From Emticicia sp040253585 (GTDB lineage: Bacteria; Bacteroidota; Bacteroidia; Cytophagales; Spirosomataceae), in NCBI RefSeq assembly GCF_040253585.1, contig NZ_JBELAU010000008.1:124001-188000 (forward strand): DNA of 64,000 bases. Direction: 5' to 3'. The first letter of the stretch is position 1, and the number at the start of each line of letters is the position of its first letter. Shown here in pieces: positions 25,776-34,412 of the stretch. Below the pieces are notes generated by a model that made no database searches, was not told the origin of the DNA, and saw only the letters and a list, made by a program, of their open reading frames with translations. A program made the position numbers and the translations under genes.

Positions 25776-27731
25776 TTATTTAACAATTAAAACCGCACCA
25801 TTGAACGGCACTGTTAGTTCAATTTCTTGTGTTGCTGGTACTTTAATTTTGCTCAATTTTCCATTTAATTGCTCATCATCAGCATACAATCTGTATTCTG
25901 TATTGGCATTCAACATCGGAAGTTTTACTGTCTTTTTTAAGGTTTCCTTTTCAGCATTAATGGCCACGATATACCAATTTGCACCCTGACGACGAGCTAA
26001 AATCACATATTTCCCAGGGTAACCATCAATAAATTTTACTTCGTCCCAAGTGGTTGGTACTTCTTTCATAAAACTGATTGCCCAAGCAGGTGCATCAGTC
26101 AAATTGTTGGGAGCTAATGCAAAATGCTGTACAGGACTTTGAAACAAAACCGCAGTTGCCAAGGCATACACATCGGAAGTCATTCGTTTTGACCCACGAT
26201 TTGGCGTATTATTGCCATTATAAAATTTATTTAAAGCACTACCGCCATAGTCCATACTTCCAACAGCGTTTCTGATAAACGGATGAAGTGTAGCATTAAA
26301 CGATTCCTTATTGCAGAATTGTTGTGAAAATGCTAAATTTTCGCTCGCCAAAACGGCTTCACTCGCAGCAAAATTTGGGTACATTCGTTCCCAACCACGA
26401 GGTAAAGTTGCTCCGTGAAAAATACAGAGAATGCCATAGTCGTTGGCATCGTAGAGAATATCTTCGTAAAGTTTGAGCGTTACTTGTTTATCACCGCCAA
26501 AGAAATCGACTTTGATTCCCTTCACCCCTATAGATTTCAACCAAGCCATTTCTTTACGTCTGGCAATTGTATTGTCCATAATACCTCTTGGGCCTTGCGG
26601 AGCATCGTTCCAGTATCCATTTGAGTTATACCATAAATACAAACTCACGCCTTTTTTCTTGGCATATTTGCTTAACTCTACAATTTTTTCACGCCCGATT
26701 TGTTTGTCCCAAAGGGCATCAACCAAAACGGTTTTATAGCCCATAGCCGCACTGAAATTGATGTAATTGATTTGTTCTTCAAAAATGGTTCGACTATCCA
26801 TTTTTATAATCCAACTCCAGCTACCTTTAGTGTATTCGTATTTTTGACTGGCTTCATACAAGGGTTTTACGACATCAAAAGCTACGGTAGTTTCCACAAT
26901 TGGCGAAAGGGTCTCGCCAACCGTGATGGTTCGCCACGGCGTTTCTCCTGGGAGCATGATACCTGGTGAAGTTGTTCCGTTGCCATTGTTTTCGCCCATC
27001 ATTGGGTAGCCAATGGTGTAAAGTCCATCTTTTTGCCCCATAAGTCGGCTGCCGCAATAGTTGCTTCCTACACCAGTTTCAGAAATCAATACCCAACCGC
27101 TATCATTTACCTTAAACAAACATGGGAATGTGTAGCCGTTGTTATCACGGCCATTTTGACCCATTGCGTCATCCACCGTGTAAGGGATTTCATAGCTGGG
27201 CATGGTGCGGGCAAAACCTACCATTGGCTTACTTTGTGACGACAAAAAGGTGGTGCTTCCAGTCGGAAAGCTAAAGCCTGTGGTTTCTTCGTTTACTACA
27301 CACGAAAGTGCTTTTTTGTAAGGATACAATTTGTATTTGAACGCCAAATCGTTATTACTTACTCTAAAAACTACGTCGAAAACTGTGTTGGTGTCTTTCT
27401 TGAAAGTAAAAATAGCCTCATTGGCGACATAATGAACTTTTGATTTTTTGATGGTTGGCAGGCTATAATTTTCGTCGATTTTCGACTCCTTTACGCTCGC
27501 ATTCATGCTTAATCCTTCACTGAGGTCGGCCACGTTGGTTTTTAGTCCGAGTGGAGACTTCGTTAGAAATTGCTTTCCATTCAAACTTACTTCATAGCTT
27601 GGTTTGCCGTTTTCGGTCGTTATCAAAACCACTAATTTTCCATCAGGGCTACTTACTTTAGCACTATTCTGGGCGTTTGCACCCATGTTTAATACAAAAA
27701 TTAAGCAAGTAAGTATTTTTATAATTTTCAT
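25776..27731 (-). CDS. GH97 glycosidase, probable retaining alpha-galactosidase
   Basis: The start at 27731 gives 651 residues beginning MKIIKILTCLIFVLNMGANAQ, a proper signal peptide, and avoids overlap with the upstream GH43. GH97 N-domain (about 25-280), barrel (about 285-570) and C-domain are present. The segment GIKVDFFGGDKQ (about residue 409) supplies the Asp expected as nucleophile in the retaining alpha-galactosidase branch; the inverting SusB branch uses Glu at other positions. In complex xylans such an enzyme would remove galactose caps from side chains. Confidence 0.88.
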   Translation of the reverse strand: MKIIKILTCLIFVLNMGANAQNSAKVSSPDGKLVVLITTENGKPSYEVSLNGKQFLTKSPLGLKTNVADLSEGLSMNASVKESKIDENYSLPTIKKSKVHYVANEAIFTFKKDTNTVFDVVFRVSNNDLAFKYKLYPYKKALSCVVNEETTGFSFPTGSTTFLSSQSKPMVGFARTMPSYEIPYTVDDAMGQNGRDNNGYTFPCLFKVNDSGWVLISETGVGSNYCGSRLMGQKDGLYTIGYPMMGENNGNGTTSPGIMLPGETPWRTITVGETLSPIVETTVAFDVVKPLYEASQKYEYTKGSWSWIIKMDSRTIFEEQINYINFSAAMGYKTVLVDALWDKQIGREKIVELSKYAKKKGVSLYLWYNSNGYWNDAPQGPRGIMDNTIARRKEMAWLKSIGVKGIKVDFFGGDKQVTLKLYEDILYDANDYGILCIFHGATLPRGWERMYPNFAASEAVLASENLAFSQQFCNKESFNATLHPFIRNAVGSMDYGGSALNKFYNGNNTPNRGSKRMTSDVYALATAVLFQSPVQHFALAPNNLTDAPAWAISFMKEVPTTWDEVKFIDGYPGKYVILARRQGANWYIVAINAEKETLKKTVKLPMLNANTEYRLYADDEQLNGKLSKIKVPATQEIELTVPFNGAVLIVK

Positions 27732-27741
27732 CGGGTCTATT

Positions 27742-29295
27742 TTATTTTTCTGAAATTTTATCTTCGATTCTGAAATAATCAAAATCGGCAAAACCGCCTA
27801 TTTCTTTGGTGGCAAAATTGAATAAACTGAATCGATAACCCATAAAATGCGGTAGAGTATAAGGCATTTTTTGCGGTTCGCCTATTTTCGTCCATGATTT
27901 TCCATCGAGACTGTAAAAGAAATGAGCTATATCGGCTCGGTCTTTGAAATTACATTCGGCTTTGAAGAATACGGTGTTTTGTGAAACTGGAACTTTCTCT
28001 AATTCAGTGGCTTTACCACCCTTGGTACTCACCATGACAATAGACTTTGTGCCGTTTTCAACTTTTACTCCTACAAAACCATAGTTTTTTTGCAATAAAC
28101 CCAAACCTGCCATATCGCCCTCTTTCATTTTTGAGGCATCAAGAGCAATCGAACCCGTGCTTTCGGGTCCGATAGTACGTTGCGTAAGTGTATTTTTTGC
28201 AGAAACGAAAGACGTGTCAATTCTTCCAGTTTTTAGGCGAAGAAAACCTTTTCGCTCAGTAAGCGACCAAAGCGAATTATCAGGGTTATGATTCCATTGC
28301 CAAACTAATGGCAATGCTGGCTCACCTTTTTTTCGAGAGAATTCATCGGAATTTACCAAATTTGGAATTAGACTTTTGTTAGCTGGCAAGTTTAGGCTCA
28401 TCGGTACTTTTCCATTTTCTCCCAAAATTGGCCAGCCATCTTTCCATTCGACAGGCACTAAGTAGGGTATACGTCCCACACCTCCATTATCACGAAAAAG
28501 GTATGAAAACCAGCGTCCATCGGGCGTATCAATCAAACCACCTTGAGCTACGCCCAAATCTTGCAAAGCAATTTTTCCTTCCCACGGCCCAGTAATTTTA
28601 TCGGCACGGTGAATAAGCACCGTTCGCATTCCGCCTCGTGGCCAAACGATATTGAAAAGGTAATATTTGTCCTTATGTTTGAAAAGCTGCGAGCCTTCGG
28701 CATTTAGCATAATTGGAGCATTGGCAGCCGCAGAAGCGTTTTCTATCAAGGTTTTTTCTTCTGTGCCTTCCATTTTACCACTCAAATCTGGCTTTAATTC
28801 TAAGATTTTGAGTTTTCCTGCTCCATAAATGAGATACGTTTTCCCATCATCATCAAAAAAAATGCTATGGTCGTGATAAGCAGGGGCAAAAGATTTTTCT
28901 TTCCAAGGCCCTTTGATGCTTTTTGAGGTATAAATATGCGTTTTGCCCGATGTAGCGGCAAAGGTGCTGACCATAAATTCGCCCTTATGGTAGCGAATGC
29001 AACTTGCCCAAGAGCCTCGACCGTAGGTGTTCTGACCATTTGTGAGGTTCATGGCATCATTTTCCACCAATCTATCATAGCAATAGCTTTCGAGTTTCCA
29101 GTTTACTAAGTCTTTTGAACTCATAATGGGCAAACCTGGACTCATGTGCATCGTGGTGCTACTCATGTAATACGTATCACCCACACGAATCATCGAAAGG
29201 TCAGGAACATCGGCATGGACAATTGGGTTATGAGCTTGCCCAAACCCAATCTGACCTGCCAATAGCAATAAACAAATATTTAAGAATTTTCTCAT
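27742..29295 (-). CDS. GH43 family glycosidase with C-terminal beta-sandwich (beta-xylosidase/arabinofuranosidase)
   Basis: The 517-residue protein has a signal peptide (cleavage near IGFGQ), a five-bladed GH43 propeller (about 22-310) and a concanavalin-like C-terminal domain (about 325-515). The three catalytic acids lie in HADVPDLSMIRVG (base Asp), YHDHSIFFDDDG (pKa-modulating Asp) and LNAEGSQLFKH (acid Glu). The pattern SSTTMHMSPGLPIMSSKDLVNW is typical of xylan-active subfamilies. It is one of two GH43 genes here, the other at 29964-31634, separated by a PPOX-type flavoprotein gene. Confidence 0.9.
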   Translation of the reverse strand: MRKFLNICLLLLAGQIGFGQAHNPIVHADVPDLSMIRVGDTYYMSSTTMHMSPGLPIMSSKDLVNWKLESYCYDRLVENDAMNLTNGQNTYGRGSWASCIRYHKGEFMVSTFAATSGKTHIYTSKSIKGPWKEKSFAPAYHDHSIFFDDDGKTYLIYGAGKLKILELKPDLSGKMEGTEEKTLIENASAAANAPIMLNAEGSQLFKHKDKYYLFNIVWPRGGMRTVLIHRADKITGPWEGKIALQDLGVAQGGLIDTPDGRWFSYLFRDNGGVGRIPYLVPVEWKDGWPILGENGKVPMSLNLPANKSLIPNLVNSDEFSRKKGEPALPLVWQWNHNPDNSLWSLTERKGFLRLKTGRIDTSFVSAKNTLTQRTIGPESTGSIALDASKMKEGDMAGLGLLQKNYGFVGVKVENGTKSIVMVSTKGGKATELEKVPVSQNTVFFKAECNFKDRADIAHFFYSLDGKSWTKIGEPQKMPYTLPHFMGYRFSLFNFATKEIGGFADFDYFRIEDKISEK

Positions 29296-29321
29296 TTTTA
29301 AAGCGTAATGCTAACCACAAA

Positions 29322-29942
29322 TCAATAGAGATTTGTTTGTTCATCATTTTTTATCATACCATCCAGTTCATCTACCGAAATTTCGAGTTTTCCATGCTCC
29401 ACCAAAACTTTGGCCAAAGAGGGTATGCTGGCTTGTTTGGCACTATCCACCTGCCACAATTTCGACCTGATTATACATTTGGCACAGTGCATAAATGCTT
29501 CTTTTACAGTTACAATTATGGCGAAGGATGGCGTTTTACCATCGACCGTTAGTTGCTCCAACACCCATTTATCTTGTACAATTTTAGCTTCTCCGTTTAT
29601 CCGCAAAGTTTCTCTCACGCCCGGAATCAAAAATATCAGTCCGATATTAGGGTTTTTGATGATATTACTGAGCGTATCCGCTTTGGCGTTGCCAGGTCTG
29701 TCGGGAATCACCAATGTTTTTTCATCCAGTATTTTCACAAAACCGGCTGGGTCTCCTTTGGGCGATACGTCCATGTTTCCCTCCGAGTCTGAAGTGGCAA
29801 TTGTAATAAATGGCGATTTTTCGATGAAACTACGGCAATGCTCATCAATATAACTGATGGTTTTTCGGGTAACTATTTCTGATGGATAGCCCAAAGTTTC
29901 ACGCAATTGCTCTTCTGATGTTATGATACTCTCGAAATTCAT
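29322..29942 (-). CDS. PPOX-type FMN-binding flavoprotein (MSMEG_1061-like)
   Basis: The 206-residue cytoplasmic protein has no signal peptide. A pyridoxamine-phosphate-oxidase-like split barrel is seen in SPFITIATSDSEGNMDVSPKGDPAGFV (about residues 43-70), DRPGNAKADTLSNII and NPNIGLIFLIPGVRETLRING. Members bind FMN or F420 and act as oxidoreductases of mostly unknown substrate. It sits between two GH43 genes with gaps of 26 and 21 bp on the same strand, so it is transcribed with them, although nothing in xylan breakdown obviously needs it. Confidence 0.85.
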   Translation of the reverse strand: MNFESIITSEEQLRETLGYPSEIVTRKTISYIDEHCRSFIEKSPFITIATSDSEGNMDVSPKGDPAGFVKILDEKTLVIPDRPGNAKADTLSNIIKNPNIGLIFLIPGVRETLRINGEAKIVQDKWVLEQLTVDGKTPSFAIIVTVKEAFMHCAKCIIRSKLWQVDSAKQASIPSLAKVLVEHGKLEISVDELDGMIKNDEQTNLY

Positions 29943-29963
29943 TTTTATAAATAGAATGAAATG

Positions 29964-31634
29964 TTATCTCAAAACGGCATCATCACCGCTGTATTTCAAG
30001 TACTTAAATGTGGCGTTATTGTCTGACTTTTCACCGTTTGAGGTAGCATACATGGCAAAAACATTACCAATAAAACCACCTGAAACTCGGGTAGAAAGGT
30101 GCTTACCATCTTGGTTTTCGGCCAAAATCTTAAAGTCTTTGCCGTTTTCTGAAATAGCAAAATGGCATTTATCTTCGTTATTGGTGATGCGTAGCACTAA
30201 TTTCCCATTGCCAACTGGTAACGTATTTATCAACTCTACATCTTTTTTGCGGTGAACGCTTTTGTATAATTCTACCTGAGTTTTACCCTCTTTGATTGAT
30301 TTTGCCAAGAAATAATAATGGCTTTCGTCTTGATAAATCACCAAACCAGCTTTTTCTTTTTCAGATTTTGGTGTGAAAACAAGCTCTGTTTCGGCTGTGC
30401 TATTCATGTGTTGCTGACGTTTGGCTACAAATGACGGATTTCCCAACTCTGAAATAGTTTCAGGTTTGAGGTTGAGCGTAAGTCCTTTTTTAGAAGTTTT
30501 AAACGAACTGCTATCTACCTTGCGTAAGTGCATCATCGAAAGGTCAAGACCTTTATCGAACTTCAAAGTATAAGCAAAATTGCCGTTTTGCGGCAAAGCA
30601 CCTTTTTGTTTTACTTCTTTGATGTTAGTTTGGTATTTATATTCCAAGGCTTTTTCGCCGTGTTCAATCATTGGCCAATCATTTACCCACTTAAGCGGAG
30701 CAATAAACATTTCACGACCTGTATTGTAAAAATCACCTTCGTAAGGGCGAACGGCCAAGAAAATAGAATACCAATTACCGTCTGGACCTTCGATAAACTG
30801 GGCGTGTCCAGCCGAAGTAATTGGATTTGGTCGGTCGGCTGGTAAACCTCTTTGAGTCAAAACAGGATTTCCTTCATAAGGCACATATGGCCCCCAAATG
30901 TCTTTGCTACGCAAGGCCACTTGTGAGTGATTCACCGATGTTCCGCCTTCGGCACAGTACAAAATATACCAATCGTTGCGTTTCATGATGTGGGGACCTT
31001 CAATCCAAACTGGTTTTTTGGTGATGTCCACACCGCCGTTTATCAATTGCTTTTTCTCACCAATGGTTTTCAAGTTTTTGTAATCAAACTCATACATTTG
31101 CACGGTGCGGTGGCCAGAGTAAAGTGGCTTATTATCAGGAGCATCGCTGTTGTAAGTAATGTAGGCTTTATCGGTGGCTTCATCGAAATAAATAGATGGG
31201 TCGATGCCTCTTACTTGTGGTAGTTTTACAGGATTACTGTAAGGTCCAGCAGGATTTGTGGCTGTAACTACAAAGTTTCCGTCATGGTCAATATCGGTAC
31301 AAGTAACGTAATAAATACCTTTGTAATAGGCAATGGCAGGTGCAAAAAGTCCACGGCTCATACGCTCACCCATGAAATCCATTTGCGAAGGACGGCTGAT
31401 TACATTACCAATTTGTTTCCAGTTTTTTAAATCACGGCTGTGCATGATGGGCAAACCAGGGAAATAAGAGAAAGTAGAGTGAACGGAATAATAATCTGCA
31501 CCTACTTTTACGATGCTTGGGTCGGGATAAAAGCCTGTTAATATCGGATTTGTAAGGGTTACTTGTGCTGATGTGATTTTTACACAACAAACCAATACGA
31601 TGATGCTACAAATTTTTGCTACTTTTTTTAACAT
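29964..31634 (-). CDS. GH43 family beta-xylosidase/alpha-L-arabinofuranosidase
   Basis: The 556-residue exported protein (signal peptide ending near KITSAQ) has the GH43 propeller (about 25-330) followed by a concanavalin-like domain (about 345-550). Catalytic acids: Asp in GFYPDPSIVKV (about residue 37), Asp in RGIDPSIYFDEA, and Glu in WIEGPHIMKRN. FSYFPGLPIMHSRDLKNW marks it as the beta-xylosidase-type subfamily with the large C-terminal module. It probably releases xylose or arabinose from arabinoxylo-oligosaccharides. It begins 26 bp after GH95. Confidence 0.92.
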   Translation of the reverse strand: MLKKVAKICSIIVLVCCVKITSAQVTLTNPILTGFYPDPSIVKVGADYYSVHSTFSYFPGLPIMHSRDLKNWKQIGNVISRPSQMDFMGERMSRGLFAPAIAYYKGIYYVTCTDIDHDGNFVVTATNPAGPYSNPVKLPQVRGIDPSIYFDEATDKAYITYNSDAPDNKPLYSGHRTVQMYEFDYKNLKTIGEKKQLINGGVDITKKPVWIEGPHIMKRNDWYILYCAEGGTSVNHSQVALRSKDIWGPYVPYEGNPVLTQRGLPADRPNPITSAGHAQFIEGPDGNWYSIFLAVRPYEGDFYNTGREMFIAPLKWVNDWPMIEHGEKALEYKYQTNIKEVKQKGALPQNGNFAYTLKFDKGLDLSMMHLRKVDSSSFKTSKKGLTLNLKPETISELGNPSFVAKRQQHMNSTAETELVFTPKSEKEKAGLVIYQDESHYYFLAKSIKEGKTQVELYKSVHRKKDVELINTLPVGNGKLVLRITNNEDKCHFAISENGKDFKILAENQDGKHLSTRVSGGFIGNVFAMYATSNGEKSDNNATFKYLKYSGDDAVLR

Positions 31635-31660
31635 TGTAATCTTTGTTTAATTCGTAAATT

Positions 31661-34117
31661 TTAAAGTGATAAAGTGATGATTTGACCTTTTTGAGTGGCA
31701 ATATCATACAATTTTGTTGCTGCCAAAGTTGGGTTTTTTATGCTTGCTTTTTCTGAAATGATGGGTTTAGCGGTTTCATCTAAACTATAAAATGGGTTGG
31801 TATTTTTACCGTTGGCTTCTTTAAGTTTTGTACCATTGTTTTGTTTCAATTCATTTGGCGAACGCAATCTCAGATTCCCTCCGAGATTAGATTTTACGAC
31901 CAGTTTCACCAATTTGGTAGCTGCCCATTGCATTTCTACGATTTCAAAACCTCCGATTGCTTTCAAGCCCGAAATTTTACCCGAAGGCCAAACATCTGGC
32001 AAAGCAGGAAGTAAATGCACCGCACCATCACTGCTTTGCAGCAACATTTCGGTAATCCCCGACGTACAACCGAAATTTCCATCAATCTGGAAAGGTGGGT
32101 GAGCATCGAAAAGGTTATTGTAAGTACCACCCGCTCCACGCTCGTTGCCGATAGGTGTCAGTTGATTTTGAATCAATTTATAGGCGTGATTACCATCTTG
32201 GAGTTTTGCCCACCAGTTTACTTTCCAGCCCATGCTCCAACCTGTCGAGACATCGCCACGGTAAATCAGAGAATTTTTTGAAGCCTCGAAAAGTTCGGGT
32301 GTGCGATAAGCCGAAATCTGATTCGACGGATAAAGTCCATAAAGGTGCGAAATATGGCGGTGTTGGTCTTTGGGGTCGTCGATGTCATCGAGCCATTCTT
32401 GTAGTTGATTATGCTGCCCGATGTGCATTGGCGGCAATTTATCTCTTAATTTTTTGAGAGAATCAACGAAAGAAGCATCTTTTTTGAGAATTTGAGCAGC
32501 ATTAATGGCTTTACTGAACACATCGAAAACTATCTGATTATCCATCGTAACACCCGCATCAAGCGAAGAACCATCGTGAGCCGCAGGAGCGTTTTCGGGA
32601 GAATTTCCTGGGTTTACGACCAACCAATTATTCTTATTTGGGTGCGGAATCAAGAAATCGGCATAAAATTGTGCCGCTCCTTTGAGTGCAGGATAAGCCG
32701 AAGCCAAAAATGCTTTATCGCCAGTGTAAAGATAATGCTCCCATAAATGTTGGCTCACCCAGCCACCGCCAGCCGTCCACATTCCCCAAAAAGCACCATC
32801 AATCGCACCCGTTGCTCGCCAAATGTCTGTATTGTGGTGAGCCATCCAGCCCCTTGCCCCGTACATATCTTTGGCGGTTTTCTTACCAGTTACCGAAAGT
32901 TCTTGCACCATTTTCAAGAAAGGTTCGTGCAATTCTGAAAGATTAGTTTTCTCGGCAGGCCAATAATTCATTTCGGCGTTGATGTTGATGGTATATTTAC
33001 TGTCCCAAGGTGGATTGATGCGATGATTCCAAATTCCTTGCAGATTGGCAGGTTGCCCACCTGGTTGTGAGGAAGAAATAAGTAAATATCGCCCAAATTG
33101 GTAGTACAGAGCCACCATTTGTGGGTCGTTGGTATTTCTGAAATTTCTTAGGCGTTCATCGGTAGGGAGTTTTACCGCATCGGTTTCACCTAAATCAATT
33201 TTTACTCGATTAAATAACCTTTGATAAGCTAAAGTGTGCGAATTCAGTAGTGTAGTGTATGTTTTAGGGTAGGCTTTGTTTAAATAATCGGCGGCACGTT
33301 TGTTTTCGTCACCACTTAAATCTTGATAATTGTTAAAATTAGTAGCTATTGAAATGAAAATTGTAGCAGAATTTGCTCCTTTCACTATCAAAGAAGTATC
33401 GGTTGATTGAAGGCTGCCACCCTCTAATTTTATTCGAGTAATTCCTTTATACTCGACCATACCTTTTACGGTTTCGTGGTCGCTGGTTGTACCAGAAATC
33501 GTTAAGTCTTTTGTAGAAGTCGTAGCAATCGTTTTTCTTTTTTGTGGAGAAGAAATATTGGCATTGAATGAAAGATTTCCTGCTTTGCTGGCAGAAATTT
33601 TCATCACAATAACTCTATCGGCCAATGAAGCAAAGGCTTCACGGGTATAAACCACATCGCCTACTTGATAGGTGGTTTTTGAAATGGCTTTATCAATATC
33701 TAATTCTCGGTAATAGTTCGTAAAGTTTTCATGGCCATCGAAGACTAAGTTGAGATTCCCGACAGGTTCAAATTTTTGTCCGTGTGAAGTTTTGGTGATA
33801 ATGGCTTGATTCGCCAATTTTTCGGCCTCTTTGTGGTTTCCTTCAAAAATCAGCTTTCTAATTTCAGCCAATTTTTCTAAAGACTGTGGATTATCATTCC
33901 GGTTGGGGCTGCCACTCCAAACTGTGTGTTCGTTGAGTTGAATTATTTCTTTTGTTACATTTCCATAAATCATCGCACCCAATCGGCCATTGCCTATTGG
34001 TAAAGCATTTTCCCACGTATTGCCTGCTGGTTGTTTATACCAAAGTTTGAGGGGTGTTTGGGCTTGGGCAAACTCTATTAGAATTACAAAAAATACGAGG
34101 AGAAACTTTCTTTTCAT
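31661..34117 (-). CDS. GH95 alpha-L-fucosidase/alpha-L-galactosidase
   Basis: I choose the start at 34117 (818 residues), which gives a signal peptide (MKRKFLLVFFVILIEFAQAQ). A frame start 69 bp further upstream would lie inside the operator at 34179-34195 and lacks a signal sequence. GH95 features are the N-terminal LPIGNGRLGAMIYGN and LNEHTVWSGSPN, the Asn pair in NINAEMNYWP (about residue 381) and the catalytic Asp in FQIDGNFGCTSG (about residue 679). In a complex-xylan locus the alpha-L-galactosidase activity known from Bacteroides ovatus GH95 is a good candidate. First gene of the enzyme block, downstream of its own operator. Confidence 0.92.
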   Translation of the reverse strand: MKRKFLLVFFVILIEFAQAQTPLKLWYKQPAGNTWENALPIGNGRLGAMIYGNVTKEIIQLNEHTVWSGSPNRNDNPQSLEKLAEIRKLIFEGNHKEAEKLANQAIITKTSHGQKFEPVGNLNLVFDGHENFTNYYRELDIDKAISKTTYQVGDVVYTREAFASLADRVIVMKISASKAGNLSFNANISSPQKRKTIATTSTKDLTISGTTSDHETVKGMVEYKGITRIKLEGGSLQSTDTSLIVKGANSATIFISIATNFNNYQDLSGDENKRAADYLNKAYPKTYTTLLNSHTLAYQRLFNRVKIDLGETDAVKLPTDERLRNFRNTNDPQMVALYYQFGRYLLISSSQPGGQPANLQGIWNHRINPPWDSKYTININAEMNYWPAEKTNLSELHEPFLKMVQELSVTGKKTAKDMYGARGWMAHHNTDIWRATGAIDGAFWGMWTAGGGWVSQHLWEHYLYTGDKAFLASAYPALKGAAQFYADFLIPHPNKNNWLVVNPGNSPENAPAAHDGSSLDAGVTMDNQIVFDVFSKAINAAQILKKDASFVDSLKKLRDKLPPMHIGQHNQLQEWLDDIDDPKDQHRHISHLYGLYPSNQISAYRTPELFEASKNSLIYRGDVSTGWSMGWKVNWWAKLQDGNHAYKLIQNQLTPIGNERGAGGTYNNLFDAHPPFQIDGNFGCTSGITEMLLQSSDGAVHLLPALPDVWPSGKISGLKAIGGFEIVEMQWAATKLVKLVVKSNLGGNLRLRSPNELKQNNGTKLKEANGKNTNPFYSLDETAKPIISEKASIKNPTLAATKLYDIATQKGQIITLSL

Positions 34118-34178
34118 TGATTTCTGGTTAGGATAAAAAGTTTGAAAACAGTTATATCTGACTATAAATAGAATATAA

Positions 34179-34195
34179 TGTGTCAAATTAACACA
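34179..34195. promoter_or_regulatory. Putative AraR operator of the glycosidase operon
   Basis: TGTGTCAAATTAACACA has perfect TGTGT/ACACA arms and lies 62 bp upstream of the GH95 start. Read on the minus strand the centre is TTAATTTG, one mismatch from the -7 box TAnnTTTG, so promoter and operator probably coincide. With the terminator after susD (34372-34400) it marks a second transcription unit within the locus. Confidence 0.65.
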
Positions 34196-34371
34196 AATAT
34201 AATTTAATTATAAATTAAGCCAAATTAATTGTAAGAAAAAAAGATTTTATTTTGTATTTCTAACCTGAGAGTTTTGATTAATAAGTTTCAAGGTTTTGGG
34301 TAATAATAATAGTTATTTCCAGAAACAAATTATTGAAAAAGACTGAATTAAATGGTGCTTTTGAAAATAAT

Positions 34372-34400
34372 AGAACAGACAGCAAAATGCTGTCTGTTCT
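34372..34400 (-). terminator. Terminator after susD
   Basis: Perfect 13-bp arms (AGAACAGACAGCA and complement) enclose a 3-nt loop, starting 12 bp after the susD stop. On the minus strand it is followed by ATTATTTTC, a weak T-run, so it may be partial and set a high SusCD to enzyme ratio. Confidence 0.65.
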
Positions 34401-34412
34401 AAAGTCAACTCA

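Noticed and set aside
29410..29853. A 147-codon plus-strand frame opposite the PPOX gene
   Set aside because: The minus-strand protein has recognisable family motifs, whereas this frame has none.
34117..34186. A longer GH95 start at 34186
   Set aside because: It would put the start codon inside the operator at 34179-34195 and removes the signal peptide from the N-terminus; the start at 34117 is better.
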